A stretch of 14,341 bases of DNA from Nitrospira sp. Its GTDB lineage: Bacteria; Nitrospirota; Nitrospiria; Nitrospirales; Nitrospiraceae. The position numbers and the translations under genes were made by a program. The stretch covers positions 1 to 14,341 of the forward strand of contig JAIWOH010000125.1 of NCBI GenBank assembly GCA_020216985.1, in the 5' to 3' direction. The notes beneath the pieces were generated by a model. The model searched no databases. It was not told the DNA's origin and saw only the letters and a list, made by a program, of their open reading frames with translations. Shown here piece after piece: positions 1 to 7,771 of the stretch (positions within the stretch are counted from its first letter, which is position 1; each line of letters opens with the position of its first letter).

Positions 1-631
1 CCTGTCGGTAGTATTCAATGAGACGGCGAACGGCGCGTCCTTTGTCCTGAGACCCCATCAAGTGATGGCAGCGATCCCCCGTGGTCCAGTTCAGGCCGCG
101 GCTTTGGATGGCCGCCGCGAGCTCGGGGGTGGCGCGGTGGGTTCCTTCGATGAAAAACGGTTCGTCGTACTCTCGTTGTTTGGCCAAGGCCGCTTCTTTG
201 GAGGACAGGCCCGTTCGTGATGCAACGTCATCGGCCGACAAGTCGCCGTATCCGGTGAGAGACAGGCCGACTTCCTGCTTGATTTCTTTCAATGCCTTGC
301 GGAGTCGCGGATAGGGGGTGCCGAATTCGATGATCCGATAAGAACCGGAAGCTCTGGTGGCGGGAAGAGGAAACGAGAAATACTCCGCCGGAATAAACAC
401 GGCGCCTCCGTTTTCCACGATGAACGGGTGATCATTACGCAGTTGAGAGCGGATCGGCTCCATCTCCGCTCTGGTCTTGCTTGAAACCAGAACGAGCGGA
501 ATCCCACGAGCACGCAGGGCGTCCAACGCCTCGCCTGCCTCGTCGAACCGATAAGTCCGGCTGTTCAACAGAGTGCCGTCCAAATCCGTAAAGACGACCA
601 TGCTCCACGAAGACGTTCCGTTCTTACTCAT
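1..631 (-). CDS. gpgP: HAD-family glucosyl/mannosyl-3-phosphoglycerate phosphatase, 3' end cut off by window edge
   Basis: I translated this gene from the minus strand; 210 residues are visible and it runs off the left edge. It would hydrolyse glucosyl-3-phosphoglycerate (or the mannosyl analogue) to glucosylglycerate plus phosphate in the cytoplasm. HAD motif I is FTDLDGT at residues 14-20, with catalytic Asp16 and Asp18. Motif II is the serine pair in VSSKTRAE (49-56). ENGGAV (73-78), REYDEPF (153-159) and HHLMGSQDKG (189-198, motif III Lys197) are hallmarks of the mannosyl-3-phosphoglycerate phosphatase subgroup. Family members run to roughly 240-270 residues, so motif IV (GDSxND) and perhaps 40-60 residues lie outside. 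The start at 631 has a weak AAGAG upstream; a second in-frame ATG lies at 601, just before motif I. It is divergent from gpgS, the enzyme that makes its substrate, which favours the glucosyl over the mannosyl assignment. That choice is inferred from context. Confidence 0.85.
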   Translation of the reverse strand, partial: MSKNGTSSWSMVVFTDLDGTLLNSRTYRFDEAGEALDALRARGIPLVLVSSKTRAEMEPIRSQLRNDHPFIVENGGAVFIPAEYFSFPLPATRASGSYRIIEFGTPYPRLRKALKEIKQEVGLSLTGYGDLSADDVASRTGLSSKEAALAKQREYDEPFFIEGTHRATPELAAAIQSRGLNWTTGDRCHHLMGSQDKGRAVRRLIEYYRQ

Positions 632-773
632 CGCTCTTGATCATCGTCGGGTCGCCTCGCAACCCATTCTATGCGTCTATGGGCGAAGAGGCGCGTCCTT
701 GTGATTTTAGACGACGGAAAGAATTGATAAAAGGGAGGGTTCACGGTTCCGCTTCTCAAACGGCTGGCTGAAT

Positions 774-803
774 TTGAAATGCTCTTAAAGGGAGAGGTAC
801 AAA
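774..803 (+). promoter_or_regulatory. candidate sigma70-type promoter for the gpgS operon
   Basis: TTGAAA (774-779) and TACAAA (798-803) are separated by 18 bases, close to a housekeeping promoter, about 110 bases upstream of gpgS. The region 632-911 between the divergent gpgP and gpgS genes holds no convincing gene and must carry both promoters. On the minus strand, a TAAAAT box (complement of 704-709) is a possible -10 element for gpgP, but it has no good -35. Hexamer matches by eye are weak evidence. Confidence 0.3.
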
Positions 804-911
804 TCAGACTAGGATCGGCCCGACGGTTATGCGATGCTGGCTTTCCAAGTGAATGAGCCGCGGCGTTCGGCCTTATGGAAGAGTGGCTCCAAAAGTTGAA
901 GGGAGAATCGA

Positions 912-2135
912 ATGGCGGATTTCTTTCAAAACGGAGTGGTCAGCGTCCTCCATCGCCTGGGTCCTCCCAACGTGGATCAACTGGAACACGAGCTCGAACA
1001 GTATCGCACCGTCAATCCGATTGCGTTGGTGTTGCCGTGCCTCTATTCCGAACTTGAGGGGCCCGCGCTGTCCGGGATCGTGGCTGAATTGAAGCGAGTA
1101 TCGTATCTGAACGAGATCGTGGTCGCGCTGGGACGCGCCTCGCCTCTTGAATTTCGTCGCGCCAGGGACTACTTCAAAGCACTCCCGCAATTCGTTCGGC
1201 TCGTCTGGATCGACGGCGCTCGCGTGCAGGAGCTTCTGCGAACCCTGGTCGAGCGAGAGATCGATGTCGGGCTACCAGGCAAGGGCCAATCGTGCTGGCT
1301 GGCATTTGGGTATGTGCTGGCCCGCCGTCAAAGCCAGGTGATTGCCCTGCACGACTGTGACATCGTGAGTTACAGGAGGGAATACCTGGCGCGGCTGTGT
1401 TATCCGGTGGCCAATCCCAATTTAGGCTATGAGTTCTGCAAGGGCTATTACAGCCGTGTCACGGATCGATTGCACGGGCGCGTGACCAGGCTGTTTTTTA
1501 CGCCGGTCATTCGCTCGTTGCAGCAACTGGTGGGAGACCAGCCGTTGCTGGCGTTTTTGGACAGTTTCCGCTATCCGCTTGCGGGGGAATTCGCCATGGT
1601 GCGCGATCTTGCATGGGTCAACCGCATTCCGGGCGATTGGGGATTGGAAATCGGGATTCTGGCCGAAGTGTTTCGCAATTGCGCGTTGCGGCGCGTCTGT
1701 CAGGCGGACATCGCGGACGCGTATGAACACAAGCATCAGACGCTGTCTGCCGACGACCCCGAAAAGGGTCTCCTCAAGATGACGGTGGATATTTCGAAGT
1801 CGTTGTTCCGTCATTTGTCCAGCCTTGGAGTAGTGCTCGGCGACGCGGAGCTGAAGACGTTGCGGGCCACCTATCTTCGATTGGCCGAAGAAGCCATTCG
1901 CCGATATGAAGACAGCGCGGCCATTAACAGTTTGAAGTTCGACCGACACGCCGAGAGAACCGCCGTCGAGACGTTTCTCAAAGGAATCAAACTGGCCTCG
2001 GACGTGTTCCAGAAGGACCCGTTGGGAGTCCCCATGATTTCCAATTGGAGTCGAGTGGCGGCGGCGGTTCCGGACATTTTTGACCGTCTGATGAACGCGG
2101 TGGAAGAGGACCATCGATGGGATCCCACCAAATGA
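912..2135 (+). CDS. gpgS: glucosyl-3-phosphoglycerate synthase (GT81 type)
   Basis: Predicted to transfer glucose from a nucleotide sugar to 3-phosphoglycerate, the first step of the two-step glucosylglycerate pathway. The 407-residue protein is longer than the roughly 320-residue mycobacterial enzymes and close to the 400-residue type known from Persephonella and methanogens. Visible features in order are a Rossmann-like start with PCLYSELEG (42-50), PGKG (122-125), the metal-binding DCD triad at 148-150, YPLAGEF (221-227), DWGLEIGIL (242-250) and YEHKHQ (271-276). A histidine in YEHKHQ probably corresponds to the metal-ligand histidine of mycobacterial GpgS. A good ribosome site, AAGGGAG at 899-905, sits six bases before ATG 912. 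It is divergent from gpgP and overlaps the next gene by 19 bases, so the two are probably translationally coupled. The family call is firm; the preference for glucose over mannose is inferred from sequence resemblance and context. Confidence 0.88.
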   Translation: MADFFQNGVVSVLHRLGPPNVDQLEHELEQYRTVNPIALVLPCLYSELEGPALSGIVAELKRVSYLNEIVVALGRASPLEFRRARDYFKALPQFVRLVWIDGARVQELLRTLVEREIDVGLPGKGQSCWLAFGYVLARRQSQVIALHDCDIVSYRREYLARLCYPVANPNLGYEFCKGYYSRVTDRLHGRVTRLFFTPVIRSLQQLVGDQPLLAFLDSFRYPLAGEFAMVRDLAWVNRIPGDWGLEIGILAEVFRNCALRRVCQADIADAYEHKHQTLSADDPEKGLLKMTVDISKSLFRHLSSLGVVLGDAELKTLRATYLRLAEEAIRRYEDSAAINSLKFDRHAERTAVETFLKGIKLASDVFQKDPLGVPMISNWSRVAAAVPDIFDRLMNAVEEDHRWDPTK

Positions 2136-3430
2136 AAACGCAAGACACGCAATCAGCCAAACCTTCGGTCTCTCTCGCCGAAGAGACGGAAGCCAGATTG
2201 TCCGACATCCGCCAGGCCGATCTTCTGGTCGGCATTCCCAGCTACAACAATGCCGACACGATCGGCCACGTGGTGCGGGCCGTCAGCGCGGGTTTGGCGA
2301 AATACTTTCCCGAACAACGAGCCGTGCTCGTGAATTCCGACGGAGGATCGTCCGACGGCACGACCGAGGTCGTCGCACGGTCGATCGTCGATTACGGCGC
2401 CCTGCTCATCAGCGATCAACAGAGCCGGCTTCAAAAGATCATTACGCCCTATCACGGGATTCCAGGGAAAGGCAGCGCGTTCCGGACGATTTTTGAGATT
2501 GCGCGCCGGCTCGATGCCAAGGCCTGCGCGGTGGTGGATTCCGATTTGCGGAGCATCACGCCCGAATGGATCGAACTGCTCTTGCGACCCGTTCTTGACG
2601 AGCACTACGACTACGTCGCCCCCTACTATCTGCGCCACAAGTACGACGGGACTATTACAAACAGCATCGTCTATCCGCTCACGAGGGCGCTGTACGGTCA
2701 GCGGATCAGACAACCGATCGGCGGCGATTTCGGGTTTTCCGGCCGGCTGGCCGAGCATTATCTGGACCAGCACGTCTGGGAGTCGGACGTGGCGCGATTC
2801 GGCATCGATATTTGGATGACGACGGAGGCCATCGCGAGCGGCGCCCGCGTCTGCCAGAGTTTTCTCGGCGCCAAAATTCACAATCCCAAGGATCCGTCCG
2901 CTGATTTGGCCGCCATGCTGATGCAGGTTCTGGGAGCCTTGTTCGCGTTGATGGAGGAACATCATGAGGTCTGGTTGGCGAGAAACGACTCGGTGCCGGT
3001 CAAGATCTTCGGGTTTCAATATGAAGTAGGCGTCGAGCCGGTTCACGTGAACGTGGAACGAATGATTCACGCGTTTCGGCAGGGCATGGACGATCTGGCT
3101 CCCATTTGGGAACAGATGTTGGGGCGGGAAATTGTTGCGGAGCTGTCGCCGCTTCGAGCAACTTCTCCCGTCGAGTTCCGTATTCCGGACGATCTTTGGG
3201 TCCGCGTTGTTTATGAGGCGGCCGTGGCCTATCACGGCCGCGTGATGCCCCGCGAGCACCTGCTGAAGGCGCTCACGCCGCTGTATCTGGGACGGACGGC
3301 GACCTTTGTGCTGGAGACCCAGGGGCTCACGTCCGCCGAAGCGGAGAGGAGAGTCGAGCAATTATGCCTGGCGTTTGAAGAACGGAAATCCTATCTCGTC
3401 GATCGTTGGAGCGGCCGGCCGCGCTCATAA
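2117..3430 (+). CDS. ggs: GT2-like glycosyltransferase, probable single-step glucosylglycerate synthase
   Basis: This is a cytoplasmic GT-A-fold glycosyltransferase of 437 residues. Visible motifs are VGIPSYNN (38-45), NSDGGSSDGT (73-82), GIPGKG (114-119), the metal-binding DSD triad (141-143), QPIGGDFGFSGRL (199-211), FGIDIWMTTEAI (228-239) and KIHNPKDP (253-260), followed by a largely helical C-terminal region. As I recall, this pattern resembles the glucosylglycerate synthase that condenses a nucleotide-glucose directly with D-glycerate, known from Persephonella marina, where it coexists with GpgS/GpgP. The neighbourhood fits that. The start at 2117 has AGAGGA at 2105-2110 and overlaps gpgS by 19 bases. 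An alternative ATG at 2132 would give the common ATGA overlap but a poorer ribosome site. Another sugar or acceptor, for example in a mannosylglucosylglycerate route, cannot be excluded. The family is sure; the substrate is inferred. Confidence 0.68.
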   Translation: MGSHQMKTQDTQSAKPSVSLAEETEARLSDIRQADLLVGIPSYNNADTIGHVVRAVSAGLAKYFPEQRAVLVNSDGGSSDGTTEVVARSIVDYGALLISDQQSRLQKIITPYHGIPGKGSAFRTIFEIARRLDAKACAVVDSDLRSITPEWIELLLRPVLDEHYDYVAPYYLRHKYDGTITNSIVYPLTRALYGQRIRQPIGGDFGFSGRLAEHYLDQHVWESDVARFGIDIWMTTEAIASGARVCQSFLGAKIHNPKDPSADLAAMLMQVLGALFALMEEHHEVWLARNDSVPVKIFGFQYEVGVEPVHVNVERMIHAFRQGMDDLAPIWEQMLGREIVAELSPLRATSPVEFRIPDDLWVRVVYEAAVAYHGRVMPREHLLKALTPLYLGRTATFVLETQGLTSAEAERRVEQLCLAFEERKSYLVDRWSGRPRS

Positions 3431-3466
3431 ACGCCGGCGGCGTGGACGGCAAGAAGGGAGGCGGAC

Positions 3467-4174
3467 ATGCAGGACTTCTTTGACAAGGCGTTGCTTGCGC
3501 CGTTGGAGCACCTGGGCCGGCAAGTCCTGGCGATTTTGCCGAACGTCTTGGCGATGGCCATCATCATCGGGGTCGGATTCGCCATGGCCTGGGCACTGGG
3601 GCATGCCGTCGAGCGACTGCTGCGAGTCGTGAGGTTGGACCATTTGTGCGATCGGCTCGGCGTCAATGCGGCGCTGGGCCGCGGGGGAGTCAAGTCGGAC
3701 CCCTCGCAAATTGTGGGGCGTATAACCTATTGGGCCGTGGCGCTCTTTGCGATGATTGCCGGGCTGGGCGCGCTCAATCTCAAACCGATCAATCAATTCG
3801 CCCAATCGCTCTTGGCCTATATTCCCCACGTTTTAGTCGCCGCCGTGATTCTGATCGCCGGCTACCTGCTGTCGAACTTTATTTCGCAGGGGGTCTTGAT
3901 CGCGGCGGTCAACGCCGGCCTTCCCCCGGCCAGATTGATCGCCAGCCTGTCTCGATGGGGAGTCCGATTGTTCGCGCTCGCCATGGCGCTGGAAGAATTA
4001 GGCATTGCGGCCAGCGTGGTGATCGTCGGGTTCGGCATTACGTTCGGCGGGATCGTGTTCGCCGCCTGTCTGGCGTTCGGGCTCGGCGCCAAGGATTTGG
4101 CCAAGGATTATCTGGAGCGGACGTTGTTGGGGCGCGGGCGGGACCGCTCGCCGGATGATTTGCGGCACATGTGA
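3467..4174 (+). CDS. small MscS-related membrane protein (conserved TM-helix type)
   Basis: This 235-residue inner-membrane protein has predicted membrane spans near residues 21-45, 84-103, 118-138, 163-178 and 182-206. The segment ITFGGIVFAACLAFGLGAKD (191-210) resembles the glycine/alanine-rich pore helix of mechanosensitive channels. The repeat-like helices resemble the 'conserved TM helix' family related to MscS. The chain ends about 25 residues after the last span, so the beta domain and cytoplasmic vestibule of true MscS are missing. A strong ribosome site, AAGGGAGG at 3454-3461, precedes ATG 3467, and the gene lies 36 bases after ggs, probably in the same operon. A role in solute release or turgor sensing is plausible because its neighbours make an osmolyte, but no channel activity can be read from the sequence. 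It could be a non-channel relative. Confidence 0.72.
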   Translation: MQDFFDKALLAPLEHLGRQVLAILPNVLAMAIIIGVGFAMAWALGHAVERLLRVVRLDHLCDRLGVNAALGRGGVKSDPSQIVGRITYWAVALFAMIAGLGALNLKPINQFAQSLLAYIPHVLVAAVILIAGYLLSNFISQGVLIAAVNAGLPPARLIASLSRWGVRLFALAMALEELGIAASVVIVGFGITFGGIVFAACLAFGLGAKDLAKDYLERTLLGRGRDRSPDDLRHM

Positions 4175-4250
4175 GGAGAGAGGGATGAACTGTTCCGGTG
4201 TCGATGTTCATGGCGTCAGGAAAGGATGTGCACTCTTCTTTTGACCGGCG

Positions 4251-5483
4251 ATGAGCGGCATGTCCATGAGTCAATCAAAGAGCAGGATGATTCGACCCGG
4301 CCTCTGCGCACTGGCGGCGATGCTGAGCCTCTCCGGGTGCCTGTCGCCGGTAGCGATGCATCGGGCGGTGATCGAATATGACCGCACGGTCAATGCGGTC
4401 GAAGCCGAGATGCTTCTGCTGAACATCGGACGGGCCAAACAGGGGCAACCGCGCCACTTCACGGCGATTTCCAATGTCGCCGCAACGTTCGACTTTCGAT
4501 CCAACGCCGGATTCGGTTCTCAGTTGTTTGCCCCGAGCGGACCGGTGTTCGCGAGAAATTTCTTTCTGTTCAATCTTGGAGCGACCGTGGCGGAAAACCC
4601 TACCGTGAGCATTGTTCCTGTGCAGGGAGAGGAATTTACCAAACGAATTTTGACGCCCATGGACGAAACACAACTGGATTTTCTGTTGGCTCAAGGTGTC
4701 GAGCCGGCGATCGTGCTCAGGCTGATGGGGCGGGGGCTCGCCGTCGAAGAAGGAGGAAAGCGGACATTTTATTTGAACATGCCGCACCGGGCGGACGAAT
4801 ATCGGGAGTTCAGAAAAAGAGTGTTGCATCTCTCTGCATTGAATCTGGCCCGCCACCTCCATGTCGGCTTTCTCACGTTTGAAGACATCTGGCCGCTTCC
4901 ACTTGATCATCCGATGACTTCGCAGGCCATCGACAAGGGGTATCAATGGGGTCAAGACGGTGACAGGCGCCCGCGTCTCTCGAAACGCATCGTCGGGCGG
5001 TTGGTGATTACGAACTACGACCCGACGTCATTGACGAATGAAGAACGCCGAAGTCTTCATCTGAAAGCGGAACGGTATCCCCGCAATTACGTCCTGGTCG
5101 ATATCCGTCCGAATTATCCGGGAGGAGACTATTCCTGGCATGGGCAGATCAAGCTTCGCAGCTTCAACGCCATGTTGGAATTTTTAGCCCGCGGCATCGA
5201 AGCCGAGCCGGAATTTGATGTTTCCCCTGATCCTCGCAGCGAGCGGGTGTCGCGCAATCCGGTCAAGACTCTTGCCATCATAGAGTCGGATGCACGACCG
5301 GCTGACGTCGTGTTTGCCGCCCAGCTCGAAGGGCGATGGTACGCCATCGACAATCAAGCGGAAGGCCAAGAAGAAGTGAGGCGGTGGAATCGTGAAGCCT
5401 TCGAGCTGATGAGTCAGCTCTACCAAATGACTGTCACGGACGTGGCGAAGGTGCAGGGTCTGCCCATCACGATCGCCAAGTAG
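4251..5483 (+). CDS. uncharacterised outer-membrane lipoprotein
   Basis: A 410-residue predicted lipoprotein. A basic N-terminus (K10, R12, R15) is followed by a hydrophobic stretch and the lipobox LSGC at 27-30, with Cys30 as the lipidation site. Leu after the cysteine is consistent with sorting to the outer membrane. The mature part opens with a well-structured segment (YDRTVNAVEAEMLLLNIGR, from residue 43) that I recall from uncharacterised lipoproteins in several Gram-negatives. I recognise no enzymatic motif and no repeats. The start is uncertain: ATGs at 4251, 4260 and 4266 are in frame, and none has a clear ribosome site. The 76 bases separating it from the MscS-like gene contain no recognisable promoter or terminator, so read-through from the gpgS operon is possible. 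It converges on glgX with 22 bases between stop codons. Its function is unknown. Confidence 0.82.
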   Translation: MSGMSMSQSKSRMIRPGLCALAAMLSLSGCLSPVAMHRAVIEYDRTVNAVEAEMLLLNIGRAKQGQPRHFTAISNVAATFDFRSNAGFGSQLFAPSGPVFARNFFLFNLGATVAENPTVSIVPVQGEEFTKRILTPMDETQLDFLLAQGVEPAIVLRLMGRGLAVEEGGKRTFYLNMPHRADEYREFRKRVLHLSALNLARHLHVGFLTFEDIWPLPLDHPMTSQAIDKGYQWGQDGDRRPRLSKRIVGRLVITNYDPTSLTNEERRSLHLKAERYPRNYVLVDIRPNYPGGDYSWHGQIKLRSFNAMLEFLARGIEAEPEFDVSPDPRSERVSRNPVKTLAIIESDARPADVVFAAQLEGRWYAIDNQAEGQEEVRRWNREAFELMSQLYQMTVTDVAKVQGLPITIAK

Positions 5484-5505
5484 GATCGGCGAGTGATGTG
5501 GACCG

Positions 5506-7638
5506 CTAGTGATCGCTGAGTCGCAGGACGGCGATTGATCGGCCTTGCAGATCGTACCGTTCCCCTCCCTTGAACACGACAACGGGATTTTTGGCGTTCG
5601 GCTGAGCGGACGTGTCGAAGACGGGACGCCAACGGACCCCCCGTTTGTGAGCGGGAAGCGTGAACGCGAGCGGCTCATGATGGGCGTTTAACAGGACCAG
5701 GATGGTATCGTCGACAATGGGACGTCCTTTTTCGTCGGTTTCGCTGATCGCGTCTCCGGCAAGTCGAAGCGCGAGCGACTTGACGTAGCCGGCGTTCCAA
5801 TCCTCGTCGGTCATTTCTTTGCCGTCCGGCCTGAACCAGGAGAGGTCTTTGACCTCCGACCCTCTGAGCCGGCGTCCCTGAAAGAAACGTCGCCGCCGCA
5901 AGACCGGATGCCGTTTGCGAAAGGCGATCAGGTTGCGCGTGAAGGACAGGAGGTCACGCTTCGTCGCGTCCAGTTTCCAATCGTACCAACTGACGTCGTT
6001 GTCTTGACAATACGCGTTATTGTTGCCGTGCTGGGTGCGGCCGATCTCGTCACCTCCACAAAGCATCGGGACTCCTTGGGAGAGCAGGAGGAGGGCGAGA
6101 AAGTTCCGCTTTTGCCGCTCGCGCAGCTCCTTGACGACCGGATCGTTCGTCGGCCCTTCCGCTCCGCAGTTCCAACTGAGGTTGTCGTCGGTGCCGTCGC
6201 GGTTGTCCTCGCCGTTGGCGTCGTTGTGTTTGTGGTTGTAAGACACCAGATCATGCAGCGTGAATCCGTCGTGCGCCGTGACGAAATTGATACTGGCGAA
6301 CGGTCGGCGTCCGCTGGCCTCGTACAGGTCGCTGCTGCCGGTGAGTCGGTAGGCCAATTCCCCGACTTGTCCGCCGTCCCCTTTAATGTACCGTCGAATG
6401 GTGTCTCGGTATTTGCCGTTCCATTCGGCCCAGCCGACCGGAAAGTTGCCCACTTGATACCCGCCTTCGCCGACGTCCCAGGGTTCGGCGATGAGTTTGA
6501 CCTGGGAGAGAATCGGATCTTGATGCAGAATGTCGAAGAAGGCGCTCAATCGATCGACGGCGTGCAACTCGCGCGCAAGGGCGGACGCGAGGTCGAAGCG
6601 AAACCCGTCCACATGCATATCCACGACCCAATATCGCAGGCTGTCCATGATGAGTTGCAGCGTCCGAGGATGCGTGACGTTGAGCGTGTTGCCGCAACCG
6701 GTGTAGTCCATATAAAACCGACGATGTTCCGACATCAGCCGGTAATAGGACACGTTGTCGATGCCGCGGAACGACAACGTGGGTCCCAGGTGATTGCCTT
6801 CCGCGGTGTGGTTGTACACGACGTCTAAAATGACTTCGATCCCGGCGCTGTGCAGCGTCTTGACCATGGTTTTGAATTCACGCACATGGTGGGCGTCGAC
6901 GGGAGAAACCGCGTAGCGAATGTCCGGCGCGAAGAAACCGATCGTGTTGTACCCCCAATAGTTCGTCAGTCCGCGTTCCGCCAGGTGTCGATCGCGGACG
7001 AAATGATGGACCGGCAACAGTTCGACGGCAGTGATGCCCAGTTCAAGCAAGTAGTCCAACACCGCCGGCGTCGTCAATGCCGCGTAGGTGCCGCGCATGG
7101 ATTCCGGCACGTTCGGATGCCGCGCCGTGAAGCCTTTCACGTGCAGCTCATAAATAATGGTCTTCTCCCAGGGCGTCTTCAGTTGCGTGTCGCCGCCCCA
7201 TGAAAAGGCCGGGTCGATGACGACGCATTTGGGAACGTTCGCGGCGTTGTCCCGTGGGTCGATCGACAGGTCAGCTTGGGGATCGCCGATCCGGTAGCCG
7301 AACATCGCGTCGGACCACTCGATCGTTCCGGCGATGGACTTGGCGTAGGGATCGATCAACAGCTTCGCCGGATTGAACCGATGGCCCTCCTCCGGCGCAT
7401 ACGGGCCGTGGACTCGATAGCCGTAATGTTGGCCAGGCCAGAGCCCCGGGATATAGATGTGCCAAATTTGGTCGGTGCGTTCTTCCAACCGAATACGCAG
7501 AGATTCCTTTGCGTGTTTGGGGCCGTCGAACAGGCAAAGATCGACGGCCGTGGCGTGTTCGGAGAACAGCGCGAAGTTGACTCCTTGCCCGTCCCACGTG
7601 GCGCCGAGCGGATAGGGCTTTCCAGGCCACACTCTCAT
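5506..7638 (-). CDS. glgX: glycogen debranching enzyme (isoamylase-type, GH13)
   Basis: The 710-residue protein hydrolyses alpha-1,6 branches of glycogen or limit dextrins, releasing linear maltodextrins in the cytoplasm. It has an N-terminal carbohydrate-binding beta domain (about 5-140, with [13 protein letters not shown] and [14 protein letters not shown]) and a GH13 barrel. GH13 motifs are DVVYNH (272-277), DGFRFD (344-349, nucleophile Asp349), IAEPWD (383-388, acid/base Glu385) and TAHDG (454-458, transition-state Asp457). A C-terminal beta domain follows. The length and the [19 protein letters not shown] region are typical of GlgX/TreX. It is transcribed away from treZ and treY. Its linear products are the substrate of TreY, so it serves as the TreX-like first step of trehalose formation from glycogen, as well as in glycogen breakdown. 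No strong ribosome site precedes the ATG at 7638. Confidence 0.95.
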   Translation of the reverse strand: MRVWPGKPYPLGATWDGQGVNFALFSEHATAVDLCLFDGPKHAKESLRIRLEERTDQIWHIYIPGLWPGQHYGYRVHGPYAPEEGHRFNPAKLLIDPYAKSIAGTIEWSDAMFGYRIGDPQADLSIDPRDNAANVPKCVVIDPAFSWGGDTQLKTPWEKTIIYELHVKGFTARHPNVPESMRGTYAALTTPAVLDYLLELGITAVELLPVHHFVRDRHLAERGLTNYWGYNTIGFFAPDIRYAVSPVDAHHVREFKTMVKTLHSAGIEVILDVVYNHTAEGNHLGPTLSFRGIDNVSYYRLMSEHRRFYMDYTGCGNTLNVTHPRTLQLIMDSLRYWVVDMHVDGFRFDLASALARELHAVDRLSAFFDILHQDPILSQVKLIAEPWDVGEGGYQVGNFPVGWAEWNGKYRDTIRRYIKGDGGQVGELAYRLTGSSDLYEASGRRPFASINFVTAHDGFTLHDLVSYNHKHNDANGEDNRDGTDDNLSWNCGAEGPTNDPVVKELRERQKRNFLALLLLSQGVPMLCGGDEIGRTQHGNNNAYCQDNDVSWYDWKLDATKRDLLSFTRNLIAFRKRHPVLRRRRFFQGRRLRGSEVKDLSWFRPDGKEMTDEDWNAGYVKSLALRLAGDAISETDEKGRPIVDDTILVLLNAHHEPLAFTLPAHKRGVRWRPVFDTSAQPNAKNPVVVFKGGERYDLQGRSIAVLRLSDH

Positions 7639-7771
7639 CGTTTTTTCTGGAGACGGCGATTCATGGCTTGTCGTATGTATAATATGCCGCCTCTGGCGCG
7701 CACAAGACGCCGGGTTACTTCAGAATAAGTTCACAACGACAATCGCTCACCGTGCAAAAACGTGAGTCCTC
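7639..7771. promoter_or_regulatory. divergent promoter region between glgX and treZ
   Basis: This 133-base region must drive glgX leftward and treZYX-like transcription rightward unless other promoters are used. A perfect TATAAT lies on the plus strand at 7678-7683. The same AT-rich patch reads TATTAT on the minus strand (complement of 7679-7684), with a loose TTGT-containing -35 about 15-17 bases upstream of it in the minus direction. No good -35 partner is visible for the plus-strand box. I see no convincing operator palindrome. The assignment is by eye. Confidence 0.4.

Noticed and set aside
81..513. Small frames on both strands within 81-513
   Set aside because: They fall inside the truncated gpgP gene, whose minus-strand frame carries clear phosphatase motifs.
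2153..3361. 402-codon reading frame opposite the ggs-like gene
   Set aside because: The sense strand carries clear glycosyltransferase motifs; the antisense product is Arg/Gln/His-rich without domains.
4185..4211. Inverted repeat ATGAAC/GTTCAT in the gap before the lipoprotein gene
   Set aside because: A six-pair stem with a 15-base loop and no T tract; too weak for a terminator and not convincing as an operator.
5484..5505. Possible bidirectional terminator between the convergent lipoprotein and glgX genes
   Set aside because: The 22-base gap has no stable stem or T tract on either strand.
5908..6828. 306-codon reading frame opposite glgX
   Set aside because: It lies fully inside the well-supported glgX gene, its Val/Arg-rich translation has no recognisable motif, and GC-rich genes commonly give long antisense frames.
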